Shown piece after piece: positions 8,733 to 19,087 of a stretch of DNA of 64,000 nucleotides. The notes under the pieces are model-generated. The model was not told where the DNA came from. It saw only the letters and a program-made list of their open reading frames with translations, and ran no database searches. A program made the position numbers and the translations under genes. The stretch is from Streptomyces sp. NBC_01460. GTDB taxonomy: Bacteria > Actinomycetota > Actinomycetes > Streptomycetales > Streptomycetaceae. Each line of letters starts with the position of its first letter. Position 1 is the first letter of the stretch. The stretch covers positions 5,022,001 through 5,086,000 of the forward strand of contig NZ_CP109473.1 in assembly GCF_036227405.1 (NCBI RefSeq), read 5' to 3'.

Positions 8733-9220
8733 CCACCGCGACCGCTGTGCTCCGCGAGATGCGCTGGTGGGACATCGCGCCGGTGCTCGAGCTGGAACAC
8801 CAGCTGTTCCCCGACGACGCCTGGTCGGCGGGCATGTTCTGGTCCGAGCTGGCCCGCGCCCGCGGGCCGCGTGCCACCCACCGCTACGTCGTGGCCGAGG
8901 ACCCCGCGGACGGCCGGATCGTCGGCTACGCGGGCCTCGCCTCGGCCGGTGACCTCGCCGACGTCCAGACGATCGCGGTCAGCCGCGGTCAGTGGGGCGG
9001 CGGCCTGGGATCCGAACTCCTGACCGACCTGCTCCGGCACGCCACCGCCTTCGAGTGCACCGCGGTGCTCCTGGAGGTCCGTGTCGACAACACCCGCGCG
9101 CAGAAGCTCTACGAACGCTTCGGCTTCGAACCCATCGGCTTCCGCCGGGGGTACTACCAGCCGGGGAACATCGACGCACTCGTCATGCGTCTGACCGTAC
9201 AAGGAACAGAGACAGACTGA
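8729..9220 (+). CDS. rimI: N-acetyltransferase RimI family (GNAT)
   Basis: GNAT fold acetyltransferase, 163 residues, related to the enzyme that acetylates the N-terminus of ribosomal protein S18. The acetyl-CoA loop is [21 protein letters not shown], followed by [20 protein letters not shown], the conserved RimI end region. The GTG start overlaps the tsaB stop by four bases, and its stop overlaps the tsaD ATG by one base. Actual targets in Streptomyces cannot be inferred from sequence. Confidence 0.9.
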   Translation: MTTATAVLREMRWWDIAPVLELEHQLFPDDAWSAGMFWSELARARGPRATHRYVVAEDPADGRIVGYAGLASAGDLADVQTIAVSRGQWGGGLGSELLTDLLRHATAFECTAVLLEVRVDNTRAQKLYERFGFEPIGFRRGYYQPGNIDALVMRLTVQGTETD

Positions 9221-10326
9221 TGGCTGACGAACCGCTCGTACTCGGTATCGAGACCTCCTGCGACGAGACCGGCGTCGGCATCGTGCGCGGCACGACGCTC
9301 CTCGCCGACGCCGTCGCCTCCAGCGTCGACACGCACGCCCGCTTCGGAGGCGTCGTCCCGGAGATCGCCTCCCGCGCCCACCTGGAGTCGATGGTCCCCA
9401 CCATCGAGCGCGCCCTGAAGGACGCCGGGATCAGCGCCCGTGACCTCGACGGCATCGCGGTCACCGCCGGTCCCGGGCTCGCCGGCGCGCTGCTCGTCGG
9501 CGTCTCGGCGGCCAAGGCGTACGCGTACGCGCTGAACAAGCCGCTCTACGGGGTGAACCACCTGGCCTCCCACATCTGCGTCGACCAGCTGGAGCACGGC
9601 CCGCTGCCCGAGCCGACGATGGCCCTGCTGGTGAGCGGCGGGCACTCCTCGCTGCTGCTGGCCCCGGACATCACCAACGACGTGCGGCCGCTGGGCGCGA
9701 CCATCGACGACGCGGCGGGCGAGGCCTTCGACAAGATCGCCCGGGTCCTGGACCTCGGCTTCCCCGGCGGTCCGGTCATCGACCGGCTGGCACGGGAGGG
9801 CGACCCGAAGGCGATCGCGTTCCCGCGCGGACTGAGCGGCTCCCGCGATCCCGCGTACGACTTCTCGTTCTCCGGTCTGAAGACGTCCGTGGCGCGCTGG
9901 ATCGAGGCGAAGCGCGCGGCCGGTGAGGACGTGCCCGTACGGGACGTGGCGGCGTCCTTCCAGGAGGCCGTCGTGGACGTCCTCACCCGCAAGGCCGTCC
10001 GCGCCTGCAAGGACGAGGGCGTCGACCACCTGATGATCGGCGGCGGGGTCGCCGCCAACTCGCGGCTCCGGGCGCTCGCGCAGGAACGGTGCGAGAAGGC
10101 GGGGATCCGGCTGCGGGTGCCCCGGCCGGGCCTGTGCACGGACAACGGGGCCATGGTCGCCGCGCTGGGCGCCGAGATGGTGGCGCGCAACCGCCCGGTG
10201 TCCGACCTGGACCTCTCCGCGGACTCCTCGCTGCCGGTCACGGAACCCCATGTGCCGGGTGCGGGCGGCCACAGCCACGGCCACGACCATGTGCACGAGA
10301 TCAGCAAGGACAACCTCTACTCATGA
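9220..10326 (+). CDS. tsaD: tRNA N6-adenosine threonylcarbamoyltransferase TsaD
   Basis: Transfers the threonylcarbamoyl group to A37 of tRNA within the TsaB-TsaD-TsaE complex. ASKHA fold: [14 protein letters not shown] at the N-terminus, metal-binding NHLASH near residue 110, VSGGHSSLL, and [13 protein letters not shown] near residue 275. 368 residues, longer than most TsaD proteins (about 340) because of a C-terminal extension containing HSHGHDHVH. The tail resembles the metal-binding tail of GroEL1 and may bind metal; this is inference. ATG overlaps the rimI stop. Confidence 0.95.
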   Translation: MADEPLVLGIETSCDETGVGIVRGTTLLADAVASSVDTHARFGGVVPEIASRAHLESMVPTIERALKDAGISARDLDGIAVTAGPGLAGALLVGVSAAKAYAYALNKPLYGVNHLASHICVDQLEHGPLPEPTMALLVSGGHSSLLLAPDITNDVRPLGATIDDAAGEAFDKIARVLDLGFPGGPVIDRLAREGDPKAIAFPRGLSGSRDPAYDFSFSGLKTSVARWIEAKRAAGEDVPVRDVAASFQEAVVDVLTRKAVRACKDEGVDHLMIGGGVAANSRLRALAQERCEKAGIRLRVPRPGLCTDNGAMVAALGAEMVARNRPVSDLDLSADSSLPVTEPHVPGAGGHSHGHDHVHEISKDNLYS

Positions 10327-10598
10327 CCGTCGCCCTGATGTGGGAGGCCCGCGCGGCGGAGGGCCGTGGCGCGGAGCTGCTGGAGTGGGCCCGGGCGAGG
10401 GTGTCCGAACTGGCCGGGGAGCCGCTGCGCAGCGAGCTGCTGCGCGCCCCCCAGGACCGGGTGCTCGTGCTGACCTGGTGGGACGCGGGATACGACGAGA
10501 TGTCCGAGCTGCCGGAGCTGCCGGAGCCGGAGGCCGGCCTGATCAGCCGCCCGGTCCACCGGTGGCGCTTCGAGTCGCTCGGCCCTGCGGGCGGCTGA
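10323..10598 (+). CDS. Small conserved protein (91 aa) coupled to tsaD
   Basis: Starts with ATG overlapping the tsaD TGA, so it is probably translationally coupled. Sequence begins [20 protein letters not shown] and contains VLVLTWWD. The size and alternating pattern suggest a single ferredoxin-like alpha/beta domain, perhaps distantly like antibiotic-biosynthesis monooxygenase proteins, but no signature is clear enough for a functional call. Confidence 0.65.
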   Translation: MTVALMWEARAAEGRGAELLEWARARVSELAGEPLRSELLRAPQDRVLVLTWWDAGYDEMSELPELPEPEAGLISRPVHRWRFESLGPAGG

Positions 10599-10718
10599 TG
10601 TCGCTCCGCCCGGCGGGCGGCTGACGGGGGCCGTGGCACGCGTGTTCCGATGACTTTCCGGGGCGGGACCGGTCTACCTTGCACGCGAACGACGGCGTTC
10701 CGAGCGAAGGAGCAGACC

Positions 10719-11180
10719 ATGCAGAAGATCAGGCCCTGTCTGTGGTTCGACAACCAGGCGGAGGAAGCGGCCGAGTTCTACGTCTCGGTCTTCGGCGGTG
10801 ACTCCCGCATCGAGAACGTCACCCGCCGGCCCGAGGGGTCCGAGTCGGCCGGATCGGTGCTGACCGTCGACTTCGTGCTCGCCGGCCAGGAGTACCTGGG
10901 CCTCAACGGCGGCCCGCAGTTCACCTTCGACGAGGCCGTCTCGCTGAGCGTGGACTGCGCGGACCAGGAGGAGGTCGACCGGCTGTGGGCGAAGTTCACC
11001 GAGGACGGTGAGGAGAGCCAGTGCGGGTGGCTGAAGGACAAGTACGGGCTGTCCTGGCAGATCGTGCCGCGCGAGCTGCCGGAGCTGCTCAGCGGCCCCG
11101 ACCGGGCCCGGGCGGAACGGGCGATGAAGGCCATGATGGGGATGCGGAAGCTGGACGTCCAGGCTCTCCGGGACGCCTGA
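10719..11180 (+). CDS. VOC-family protein (PhnB / glyoxalase-like fold)
   Basis: 153 residues with the PhnB-like layout: QKIRPCLWFDNQAEEAAEFY at the N-terminus, VDFVLAGQEYLGLNGGP in the middle, then CGWLKDKYGLSWQIVP near the C-terminus. Such proteins adopt the vicinal oxygen chelate fold, and many are of unknown substrate. ATG preceded by GAAGGAG with good spacing. Monocistronic between tsaD-linked genes and a DUF1876 gene. Confidence 0.85.
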   Translation: MQKIRPCLWFDNQAEEAAEFYVSVFGGDSRIENVTRRPEGSESAGSVLTVDFVLAGQEYLGLNGGPQFTFDEAVSLSVDCADQEEVDRLWAKFTEDGEESQCGWLKDKYGLSWQIVPRELPELLSGPDRARAERAMKAMMGMRKLDVQALRDA

Positions 11181-11252
11181 GCCCCGGCCACGCCGTGCGC
11201 GGGCAGGGGAAGGGGCGCACCCTGGGAACAGGGAATCCGGGAGGTGACCGTC

Positions 11253-11525
11253 ATGATGGAGACCACCGTCGGATGGCATATCGAGCTGGAATTCGAGGAG
11301 GACACCCACCGCACCCGTGCGGCGGCCCTCGTACGGCTCAGCGACGGGACCGAGGTACGGGCCCACGGATACGCCAGCCGTCACCCCTCCGACACGCTGC
11401 AGCCACGGGTGGGCGAGGAGATCGCCGGTGCCCGCGCGCTGAACGAACTCGCGATGAAGCTGCTCACCAAGGCGCACGACGAGATCGACGACGCGTCAGG
11501 CCGCACGTCGTATCCACTGACCTGA
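11253..11525 (+). CDS. DUF1876 family protein
   Basis: 90 residues, one DUF1876 domain (a small dsRBD-like fold common in actinobacteria): WHIELEFEEDTHRTRAAALV, then GYASRHPSD, then LNELAMKLLTKAHDEID. The start is set at ATG 11253 because GGAGG at 11239-11243 fits as its ribosome binding site; the in-frame GTG at 11244 touches that site and cannot use it. The stop codon lies in a run of CCTGA pentamers (separate entry). Confidence 0.82.
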   Translation: MMETTVGWHIELEFEEDTHRTRAAALVRLSDGTEVRAHGYASRHPSDTLQPRVGEEIAGARALNELAMKLLTKAHDEIDDASGRTSYPLT

Positions 11526-11557
11526 CCTGACCTGACCTGACCTGACCTGACCTGACC
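11516..11557. repeat. CCTGA pentanucleotide tandem repeat
   Basis: Seven exact copies of CCTGA (11521-11555) preceded by an imperfect ACTGA. The DUF1876 stop codon is the first TGA of the array in frame. As the unit is 5 bases, TGA occurs in every frame inside the array, so copy-number change would alter at most a few C-terminal residues. Confidence 0.95.
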
Positions 11558-11613
11558 GACCACCGGCGGACGTGGGTGCCGGTGCACCGGGTGTGCTCGG
11601 TAATGTCTGGGCC

Positions 11614-12264
11614 ATGCCGCGCCGTTCACCTCTGCCGCCTTCGCCCCCGCCCGTGGAGATACGCACCTGGCCCGACCGCGAGGCGCTCCTGCGGGACCGG
11701 GCACTGATCCTGGGCGAGCTGGTCAGGATGTTCGTCGGCCCCGGCCGCCTCGGCGTCCTCTGGATGTGGACGGGGGTCGCGGCGGTGGGCTGGTCACTCG
11801 CGGGGGCGGCCTTCGTCATGTTCGAGGAGGCGCAGGGGCCCTTCGACACGATCCCCGGGGTCATCAGCCTCGCCATCGGCGCGGCCGTGCTGATCCCCGG
11901 TGCCGCGTTCCTGGCCGTGGGTGTGGCACGGGACGTACGGGTCCACCGGCTCCTCGTGGAGTGGGGGGCGCTGGACCGTGACCCCGTGGGAGACCTGCCG
12001 CTGCGCATGCCGAAGGCGAACGTCGCCTGGCTGCTGACGTCGTTCGCGCTCTGCGCGGCCGGACTCCTCGGCTGCGTCGTCGTGCCCGCGACCGCCCGCG
12101 CCGGCCAGGAGACGTACGGCACGGTGGCCTGGCTGATGGGGCTGGGTCTCCTCGCCTGGCTGACCGGACTGACCGGCCTCGTCAAGGCGTTCGCCCACCG
12201 GCGCTGGGTGCTGCGGGTGCTGGTCGGGGCGAGGACGGAACAGCCCGCCACCGCGGGCGGCTGA
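11614..12264 (+). CDS. Integral membrane protein, function unknown
   Basis: 216 residues with four hydrophobic segments (about 56-78, 88-108, 139-160 and 173-195) after a Pro-rich, charged N-terminus. No recognised domain. TAATGT at 11601-11606 lies 7 bases before the ATG and no Shine-Dalgarno is present, suggesting a leaderless transcript. Its TGA stop directly abuts the stop of the convergent methyltransferase-like gene (TGATCA). Confidence 0.75.
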   Translation: MPRRSPLPPSPPPVEIRTWPDREALLRDRALILGELVRMFVGPGRLGVLWMWTGVAAVGWSLAGAAFVMFEEAQGPFDTIPGVISLAIGAAVLIPGAAFLAVGVARDVRVHRLLVEWGALDRDPVGDLPLRMPKANVAWLLTSFALCAAGLLGCVVVPATARAGQETYGTVAWLMGLGLLAWLTGLTGLVKAFAHRRWVLRVLVGARTEQPATAGG

Positions 12265-13488
12265 TCAGGGGCGCTTCACCGGCTGCCCGATCAGCATCGT
12301 CGGGGCCCCGGCCACCCGGGTCAGGAAGACGGTGGCCGAGTGGGGCCCCTGGAGCTTCATCTTCCGGCGCAGCTCCTCCGGTTCGACCGCGGAGCCGCGC
12401 TTCTTGACGGTCAGGACACCGACCTGACGCTCTCTCAGCAGTGCCTTGAGCTTCTTCATGTTGAAGGGCAGCTGATCGGTGATCTCGTACGCGGCCGTGG
12501 CGTCGGACGCGTACGGCACGTCGCTCGTCACGTACGCGATGGTCTCGTCGATCAGCCTGCCGTCGCACCGCCCGACGATGTCGGCCACCAGATGGGCACG
12601 GATGACGGCGCCGTCCGGCTCGTACAGATACCGGCCGACGGGGCCGACCGGCGGGGCGGGGAGCGGGCCCTCGGAGACGAGCGTCGCGCGCGAGGGCAGG
12701 AGTGTGGCCCGGTAGGCGCCGGGCGTGAAGCCCTCACCGAACCAGAGCACGGCCTCCTTCACGTCGCCGCCGTCCGAGATCCACTCGGCCTCGGCCTGCG
12801 GTCCGATCGCCTCGTGCGGGACCCCGGGGGCGATCTTCAGCGCCGCGCGGGGGGCCTTCGACGCGGCCTCCGTCGCCCAGGAGAGGGGCGGTGAGTAGGC
12901 CTCGGGGTCGAAGATCCGGCCGCGTCCGCCGCGCCGGGCCGGGTCGACGAAGACCGCGTCGTACGGGGAGGTGTCGATCCCGGTGACGTCGGCGCACCGC
13001 ACCTCGACGAGGTCCTGGAGGCCGAGCGCCTCGGCGTTGGCCCGGGCCACCCGCGCGGTGAGCGGGTCCCGGTCCACGGCCAGGACCCGGATGCCGGCCC
13101 GGGCCAGGGCGATCGCGTCGCCGCCGATCCCGCAGCAGAGGTCGGCCACGCTCCGTACGCCGAGCTCCGCGAACCGCCCGGCACGGTAGGAGGCGACCGA
13201 GGTGCGGGTCGCCTGTTCCACGCCGTTCGGGGTGAAGAACATGCGGTACGCGTCCGCCGCCCCGAACTTCGCGACCGCGCGCTGCCGCAGCCGCGCCTGG
13301 CCGAGCGCCGCCGAGACGAGGGCGGCGGGGTGCGTGCGGCGCAGCCGGGTCGCGGTCGCCAGCTCCCGGGCGGGATCGTGGTCGCGCAGCTCGTCCAGGA
13401 GCGCCGCGCCCTCGGGGGTGCGCAGGGCGGCGAAGGAGGCGAGCGGGTCGGCGGGGTCGGCCTGGTCTGCGGGGGGAAGGGCGTTCAC
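12265..13488 (-). CDS. THUMP-like, class I SAM-dependent methyltransferase
   Basis: 407 residues. The central Rossmann methyltransferase domain shows the SAM loop VADLCCGIGGDAIALAR near residue 115, then VLAVDRDP and YDAVFVDPARRGGRGR (motif IV region). The C-terminal region, with KKRGSAVEPEELRRKMKL, matches the THUMP-like domain seen in actinobacterial members. It probably methylates RNA, but the target is unknown. GTG start; converges tail-to-tail with the membrane protein gene and is divergent from the deacetylase gene. Confidence 0.82.
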   Translation of the reverse strand: MNALPPADQADPADPLASFAALRTPEGAALLDELRDHDPARELATATRLRRTHPAALVSAALGQARLRQRAVAKFGAADAYRMFFTPNGVEQATRTSVASYRAGRFAELGVRSVADLCCGIGGDAIALARAGIRVLAVDRDPLTARVARANAEALGLQDLVEVRCADVTGIDTSPYDAVFVDPARRGGRGRIFDPEAYSPPLSWATEAASKAPRAALKIAPGVPHEAIGPQAEAEWISDGGDVKEAVLWFGEGFTPGAYRATLLPSRATLVSEGPLPAPPVGPVGRYLYEPDGAVIRAHLVADIVGRCDGRLIDETIAYVTSDVPYASDATAAYEITDQLPFNMKKLKALLRERQVGVLTVKKRGSAVEPEELRRKMKLQGPHSATVFLTRVAGAPTMLIGQPVKRP

Positions 13489-13578
13489 CCGTCCATTGTG
13501 AGCCAGCCGGGGGACCCGGCGGATCCCCCGGAGGTGTCGCCGGAGGCCGCCGGTGACCCGGTGGCAGGATGCGGCGCC

Positions 13579-14532
13579 ATGCAGCTAGTACGACAAAAAG
13601 AAAAATCTGTCATGAAGCGCCACAGGACGGTCTGCGCGGTCCTGGCCGCCCTCCTGATCGGCGCCGCCGCCTCCGGGTGTGCCGACGGTACGGACGAAGG
13701 GGCCGCCGGCCGGGACGGACCCGCCGCAGGGCGGCCGGGAGCCGCCGCGGCGCAGGCGGGCCCCGCCGCGGCCGAGGCGAGGGCCAGGGCGCGGGCGGAG
13801 CGCCTGAAGCGGGAACTGGCCGCCCGTGTCGCCGTCGCGAAGAAGTGGGGCCTGGCGAAGGTTCCGCTCGCCGCTCCCGCGCCGCCCGCCGTGAAGCCGC
13901 GCATCACCACCCGCAAGGGGTTCGAGGTGGAGGGCGGGGAGACGCTGCCGCCCGTCTTCACCACGGTCCCCACCAAGGAGCGGATCGTCTTCCTGACGAT
14001 GGACGACGGGGCGGAGAAGGACCCCGAACTGCTCCGGATGATGACGGAGCTGAAGATCCCGTACAGCGCGTTCCTCAGCGACTACGTGGTGAGCGACGAC
14101 TACGGCTACTTCAAGGACATGCAGGCCCGGGGGGTCACCCTCAACAACCACACGCTCAACCACCGCTACCTCCCGGGGCTTTCGGCGTCCGAGCAGCGGC
14201 GGGAGATCTGTGGCGAGCAGGACAAGATCGAGAGGTTCCTCGGGAAGAGGCCCACCCTCTTCCGGCCGCCGTACGGCAACTACAACGGCGACACCCTGCG
14301 CGTCGCGAAGTCCTGCGGCATCACGGCCGTGCCCCTGTGGGCGGCCGAGGCGTTCCCCGACCACATGGAGTGGCGCGAGTGGGACAGGGACCTGCACCCC
14401 GGCGACATCATCCTCACCCACTTCCGGGGTGAGGAGGACTGGGAGGGCTCCATGGCCGACATGGTCCGGCGCGTCATGAAGACGGTCACGGACAAGGGGT
14501 ACGCGGTGGCCAGGCTGGAGGACTACGTCTGA
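13579..14532 (+). CDS. Lipoprotein polysaccharide deacetylase (NodB domain)
   Basis: Exported carbohydrate esterase 4 family enzyme, likely acting on peptidoglycan or another wall glycan. The signal sequence (MKRHRT... LLIGAAASGC) ends in a lipobox, so it should be lipid-anchored. The catalytic NodB motifs are FLTMDDGAEKD (motif 1), NNHTLNHRYLPG (metal-binding HxxxH), RPPYGNYN (motif 3) and ILTHF. An Ala/Arg-rich helical stretch links anchor and domain. Two starts are possible: ATG 13579, with CAGGAT 8 bases upstream (leaderless), or ATG 13612, closer to the lipobox but with only an A-rich weak ribosome site. Confidence 0.88.
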   Translation: MQLVRQKEKSVMKRHRTVCAVLAALLIGAAASGCADGTDEGAAGRDGPAAGRPGAAAAQAGPAAAEARARARAERLKRELAARVAVAKKWGLAKVPLAAPAPPAVKPRITTRKGFEVEGGETLPPVFTTVPTKERIVFLTMDDGAEKDPELLRMMTELKIPYSAFLSDYVVSDDYGYFKDMQARGVTLNNHTLNHRYLPGLSASEQRREICGEQDKIERFLGKRPTLFRPPYGNYNGDTLRVAKSCGITAVPLWAAEAFPDHMEWREWDRDLHPGDIILTHFRGEEDWEGSMADMVRRVMKTVTDKGYAVARLEDYV

Positions 14533-14640
14533 CCGGGAGGCGGCGGGCGCACCCGGCCGTCCGCCGCCGGGACGACGCGGTGGTCTCCCCCGTCGTCCCG
14601 GGCGCGGGCCGCTCCCGCGACGCCACGCGAGGGTGGTGAA

Positions 14641-14667
14641 TTGGCACTCCGCTTGACCGAGTGCTAA
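14641..14667 (+). promoter_or_regulatory. CIRCE operator 1 (HrcA)
   Basis: TTGGCACTC, 9 bases, GAGTGCTAA: the HrcA-binding CIRCE element with one mismatch from the consensus TTAGCACTC-N9-GAGTGCTAA. It overlaps the -35 box of the groES promoter. Confidence 0.95.
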
Positions 14668-14680
14668 TCGCGGTCATAGT
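14653..14680 (+). promoter_or_regulatory. groES-groEL1 promoter
   Basis: -35 TTGACC (14653-14658) and -10 CATAGT (14675-14680) with 16 bases between, a vegetative sigma-type promoter. The -35 lies in the spacer of CIRCE 1. The expected start point (about 14686) falls at the left edge of CIRCE 2, so HrcA bound to either site would block RNA polymerase. Confidence 0.85.
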
Positions 14681-14684
14681 CTCA

Positions 14685-14717
14685 GTGCTGGCACTCCCCG
14701 AGGGAGAGTGCCAGCAC
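14685..14717 (+). promoter_or_regulatory. CIRCE operator 2 (HrcA)
   Basis: Perfect 12-base inverted repeat GTGCTGGCACTC / GAGTGCCAGCAC with a 9-base spacer. It retains the GCACTC-N9-GAGTGC core of CIRCE, with outer bases different from the consensus but mutually complementary. Confidence 0.92.
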
Positions 14718-14822
14718 CACCGTGCGACAGGGCAGGTCCGGCACCCGCGACGACGGATCGACCTGGTCGCCACCCCACAGACTGTTAAACCCCGTGAGAT
14801 CTCCGAAGGGGGAGACCGGATC

Positions 14823-15131
14823 GTGTCGACCACCAGCTCCAAGGTTGCGATCAAGCCGCTCGAGGACCGCATTGTGGTCCAGCCGCTCGACGCCGAGCAG
14901 ACCACGGCTTCCGGCCTGGTCATTCCGGACACCGCCAAGGAGAAGCCCCAGGAGGGCGTCGTCCTGGCCGTGGGCCCGGGCCGCTTCGAGAACGGCGAGC
15001 GCCTTCCGCTCGACGTCAAGACCGGCGATGTCGTTCTGTACAGCAAGTACGGCGGCACCGAGGTGAAGTACAACGGCGAGGAGTACCTCGTCCTCTCGGC
15101 GCGCGACGTCCTCGCGATCGTCGAGAAGTAA
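14823..15131 (+). CDS. groES: Co-chaperonin GroES
   Basis: 102-residue GroES, the lid of the GroEL folding chamber. Typical sequence from [16 protein letters not shown] to DVLAIVEK, including the mobile loop [10 protein letters not shown] and [12 protein letters not shown] start preceded by GAAGGGGGAG. It is the first gene of the CIRCE-controlled operon with groEL1 101 bases downstream. Confidence 0.98.
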   Translation: MSTTSSKVAIKPLEDRIVVQPLDAEQTTASGLVIPDTAKEKPQEGVVLAVGPGRFENGERLPLDVKTGDVVLYSKYGGTEVKYNGEEYLVLSARDVLAIVEK

Positions 15132-15153
15132 TTCACCCACGTTTGCTTCTGTT

Positions 15154-15204
15154 CTGCGCCCCTGGCCGCCTGCGAAATACCTAGCCGGGCGGCGAGGGGC
15201 GCAG
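15154..15204 (+). terminator. Hairpin between groES and groEL1
   Basis: 17-base arms (15154-15170 and 15188-15204) with one mismatch and a 17-base loop, in the 101-base gap. It could terminate part of the transcripts, or process or stabilise the mRNA, giving more GroES than GroEL1 message. No T-run follows beyond GTTCGTTTT. Confidence 0.8.
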
Positions 15205-15214
15205 TTCGTTTTGA

Positions 15215-16861
<1,647 letters not shown>

Positions 16862-16878
16862 TACGGCTCCGTACGCCG

Positions 16879-16919
16879 CCGAGGCCCGGTACCCCCGTCG
16901 CGGGGGCACCGGGCCTCGG
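16879..16919. terminator. Bidirectional terminator groEL1 / SDR
   Basis: Stem CCGAGGCCCGGT / ACCGGGCCTCGG (16879-16890, 16908-16919), extended by five C-G pairs across one bulge, between two convergent genes. Suited to end transcription from both sides. Confidence 0.85.
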
Positions 16920-16932
16920 TGCGTGCGCGGGG

Positions 16933-17706
16933 CTACTTCGGGCCGTACGTCCGGCCCGCGCGGGAGGTCACTCCACCGAGCAGGCCGCGCGGCGTCAGCT
17001 TCACCAGGCCCATCATCGCCTTGTAGCGCGGGTCCGGGATCGACACCGACCTGCCCCGGGCCAGGTCCGCCAGGGCCGCGGCCACCAGTTTGTCGGCGTC
17101 GAGCCACATCCAGTCCGGGATGTTGCCCGTCCCCATCCCGGCCCGCTGGTGGAACTCGGTGCGCACGAAGCCCGGGCACAGGGCCATCAGCCGCACCCCC
17201 GAACCCGCCAGGTCCTTCGCGGCGCCCTGGGTGAACTGGACGACCCACGCCTTCGACGCCCCGTACGTCCCCCGCGGCAGGAAGGCGGCGACGGACGCCA
17301 CGTTCACCACCCCGCCGCGACCGCGCTCCCGCATCGGGCCCGCCGCCGCCGAGGTGAGCCGGAGCACCGCCTCGCAGTGGACCTTCAGCATCGTCAGCTC
17401 ATCGGCCATCGAGACGTCCAGGTAACGCCCCTTGTTGCCGAAGCCGGCGTTGTTCACCAGCAGGTCGACGGGGCTCACGCGGTTCGCCAGCCGTGCTTCG
17501 ACCGCCTCGATCCCGGCGTCCGTGGACAGGTCGGCCGTCAGCACCTCGGCCTCGATGCCGTGCCCGTCGTGCAGCTCCGTGGCCTGGGCCCGCAGCCGCT
17601 CCGTGTCGCGGGCCACCAGCACCAGATTGTGCCCGTCACCCGCGAGCCGCCGTGCGAAGGCGGCCCCGATCCCCGCCGTCGCGCCCGTAATCAGTGCAGT
17701 CGTCAT
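16933..17706 (-). CDS. Short-chain dehydrogenase/reductase
   Basis: 257-residue classical SDR: cofactor motif TGATAGIG at residues 8-15, NNAG near 85, catalytic Ser in NVASV, and Tyr/Lys in TYGASKAW. The Arg after VLVAR suggests NADPH preference. Substrate unknown. The start ATG at 17706 gives the usual N-terminus MTTALITGATAGIG; the frame is open further upstream but lacks similarity. Converges on groEL1 and follows the broken aldarate transporter unit on the same strand. Confidence 0.88.
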   Translation of the reverse strand: MTTALITGATAGIGAAFARRLAGDGHNLVLVARDTERLRAQATELHDGHGIEAEVLTADLSTDAGIEAVEARLANRVSPVDLLVNNAGFGNKGRYLDVSMADELTMLKVHCEAVLRLTSAAAGPMRERGRGGVVNVASVAAFLPRGTYGASKAWVVQFTQGAAKDLAGSGVRLMALCPGFVRTEFHQRAGMGTGNIPDWMWLDADKLVAAALADLARGRSVSIPDPRYKAMMGLVKLTPRGLLGGVTSRAGRTYGPK

Positions 17707-17756
17707 AAGCGGCACGTTAGTGCCCGCGTGGGCGGGCGGCCGACCCGGCTTCTCCC

Positions 17757-18010
17757 TCAGGGACGGCCGTCCTGACGGAGGGCCGTCCGGACGGCCCGGC
17801 CGATGTCGTGCGCCGTCCGACGGCGGGCGTCGAACTCCGCGTCGGCGACGGCGCTCGCGCACAACCCTGACGAGGGGGCGGCCGGTGATCCCGCCTCCGT
17901 GCGGCGGTGGTCTCGGCGAGGACGTCAGGCAGGGCGGTGCGCAGGTGCTGCGGCGGAGCGGAGTTGATCAGGTCGCGGAGGGACTGCTCGTCGGCAGCCG
18001 GGGGGTTCAT
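17757..18010 (-). pseudogene. Frameshifted small gene downstream of the transporter pseudogene
   Basis: Begins with a convincing ATG (18010) behind CCGGAGG and reads MNPPAADEQSLRDLINSAPPQHLRTALPDVLAET. It then loses coding character; in another frame a sensible tail AVADAEFDARRRTAHDIGRAVRTALRQDGRP ends at TGA 17757. The two parts join if one or two bases were gained or lost around 17858-17900. Family not recognised. Its start overlaps the end of one frame of the upstream gene (ATGA), suggesting they were once a coupled pair. Confidence 0.5.
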
Positions 18011-18909
18011 GGGCCTCCGGTGAGTTCCGGGTCGGTGCGACGGAGCCGGCCGCCGCGTGTGCCGGGCGGCCGGCGGTCCGGCACGGTCGGTCGTCGCGTC
18101 GGACGGACGCGGTCCTGGCGGCGAGGGTGTCCTCCTCGTCCTCCTCGTCCTCCTCGCCGAGGTGCAGGCGCTTGATGTCCTTGACGACGAAGGCGTAGCT
18201 GACGACCGCCAGGGCGGCGCACGCGCTGATGAAGCCGAGGGCCAGGTCGAAGGAGCCCGTGGTGTCGATGATGTAGCCGACGAGCAGGGGGTGACGATGC
18301 CGTTCGTACAGATCAGCGCCAGGACGACGCCCACCCCGGCGACCACGGTGAAGACGTGCTCCCACCCCATGGCCGTGACGAGCCGGCCCATGAGCGGGGC
18401 GAACGCGACGGTGGCGAAGTACTGCGCGGAGTTGAAGAGCGCGGAGGCGAAGCCGCGTTCACCGGTGGGAACCAGGCCGCGACGATGCGGGAGTTGCCGG
18501 GGAAGGAGGGTGCCTCGGCGAAGCCGACCACGAAGCGCAGGACGAACATCAGCACGATCGCGGCACCGGCGAAGAAGCCGACGGCCCCCCTGCGCCATGG
18601 TGAACAGCGACCACAGGAAGAGGGCGATCCCGTGGACCTTCTTGGAGCCGAAGCGGTCGAGCAGCCATCCGCCGGGGGTCTGGGCGATCAGGTACGACCA
18701 CGAGAAGGCGGAGAAGAGCAGACCCAGCTCCGAGGAGCTGATGTGCAGGTCCTTCTGCATGGAGTCACCGGCGATCGACAGCGTCGATCTGTCGGCGTAG
18801 TTGACCGTGGTGACGACGAAGAGCATGGCCAGGACGACGTACCTGAGGCGGCCTGCCCCGGGGGAGCGGCTGCTGTCGCCGGCGCGTCCTGCCGGGCGGG
18901 AGCTGTCAT
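18007..18909 (-). pseudogene. MFS transporter (aldarate/ACS family), multiply frameshifted
   Basis: Anion:cation symporter type MFS protein, related to glucarate/galactarate permeases, broken into frames. Pieces in order: MTAPARQDAPATAAAPPGQAA; then RLRYVVLAMLFVVTTVNYADRS through SKKVHGIALFLWSLFTMAQ; then FVLRFVVGFAEAPSFPGNSR; then TGERGFASALFNSAQYFATV; then LVGYIIDTTGSFDLALGFIS. Shifts are needed near 18855-18865 (C/G run, probable), at the C6 run 18585-18590, near 18466-18470, and at the G5 run near 18286-18291. The acidic tail LHLGEEDEEDEED is present; the exact 3' end is uncertain. It lies downstream of the LysR gene and divergent from the aldarate dehydratase. Confidence 0.85.
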
Positions 18910-18988
18910 GCGGGCGATCTCCCAGACCTGGGAGTGGCGGCGGCGTCGCCGCGTGTGGTCCTAGCCACAGCGCCAGTGGCTGGAGATG

Positions 18989-19028
18989 ACCGTAGGGTCG
19001 CTTCCCATTCCCGTCCATTGTGATTTTC
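18989..19028 (-). promoter_or_regulatory. Probable promoter/operator of the broken transporter gene
   Basis: On the minus strand GAAAATCACAATGGAC (19028-19013) is followed after 18 bases by TACGGT (18994-18989). It resembles the operator/promoter blocks before the dehydratase gene and kdgD, but is more divergent. Confidence 0.5.
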
Positions 19029-19087
19029 GTAGGCTGCGATACCTTTCCTGTACGGATCACTGCGGAGCGAACAGGAGTCGCGCTCCG

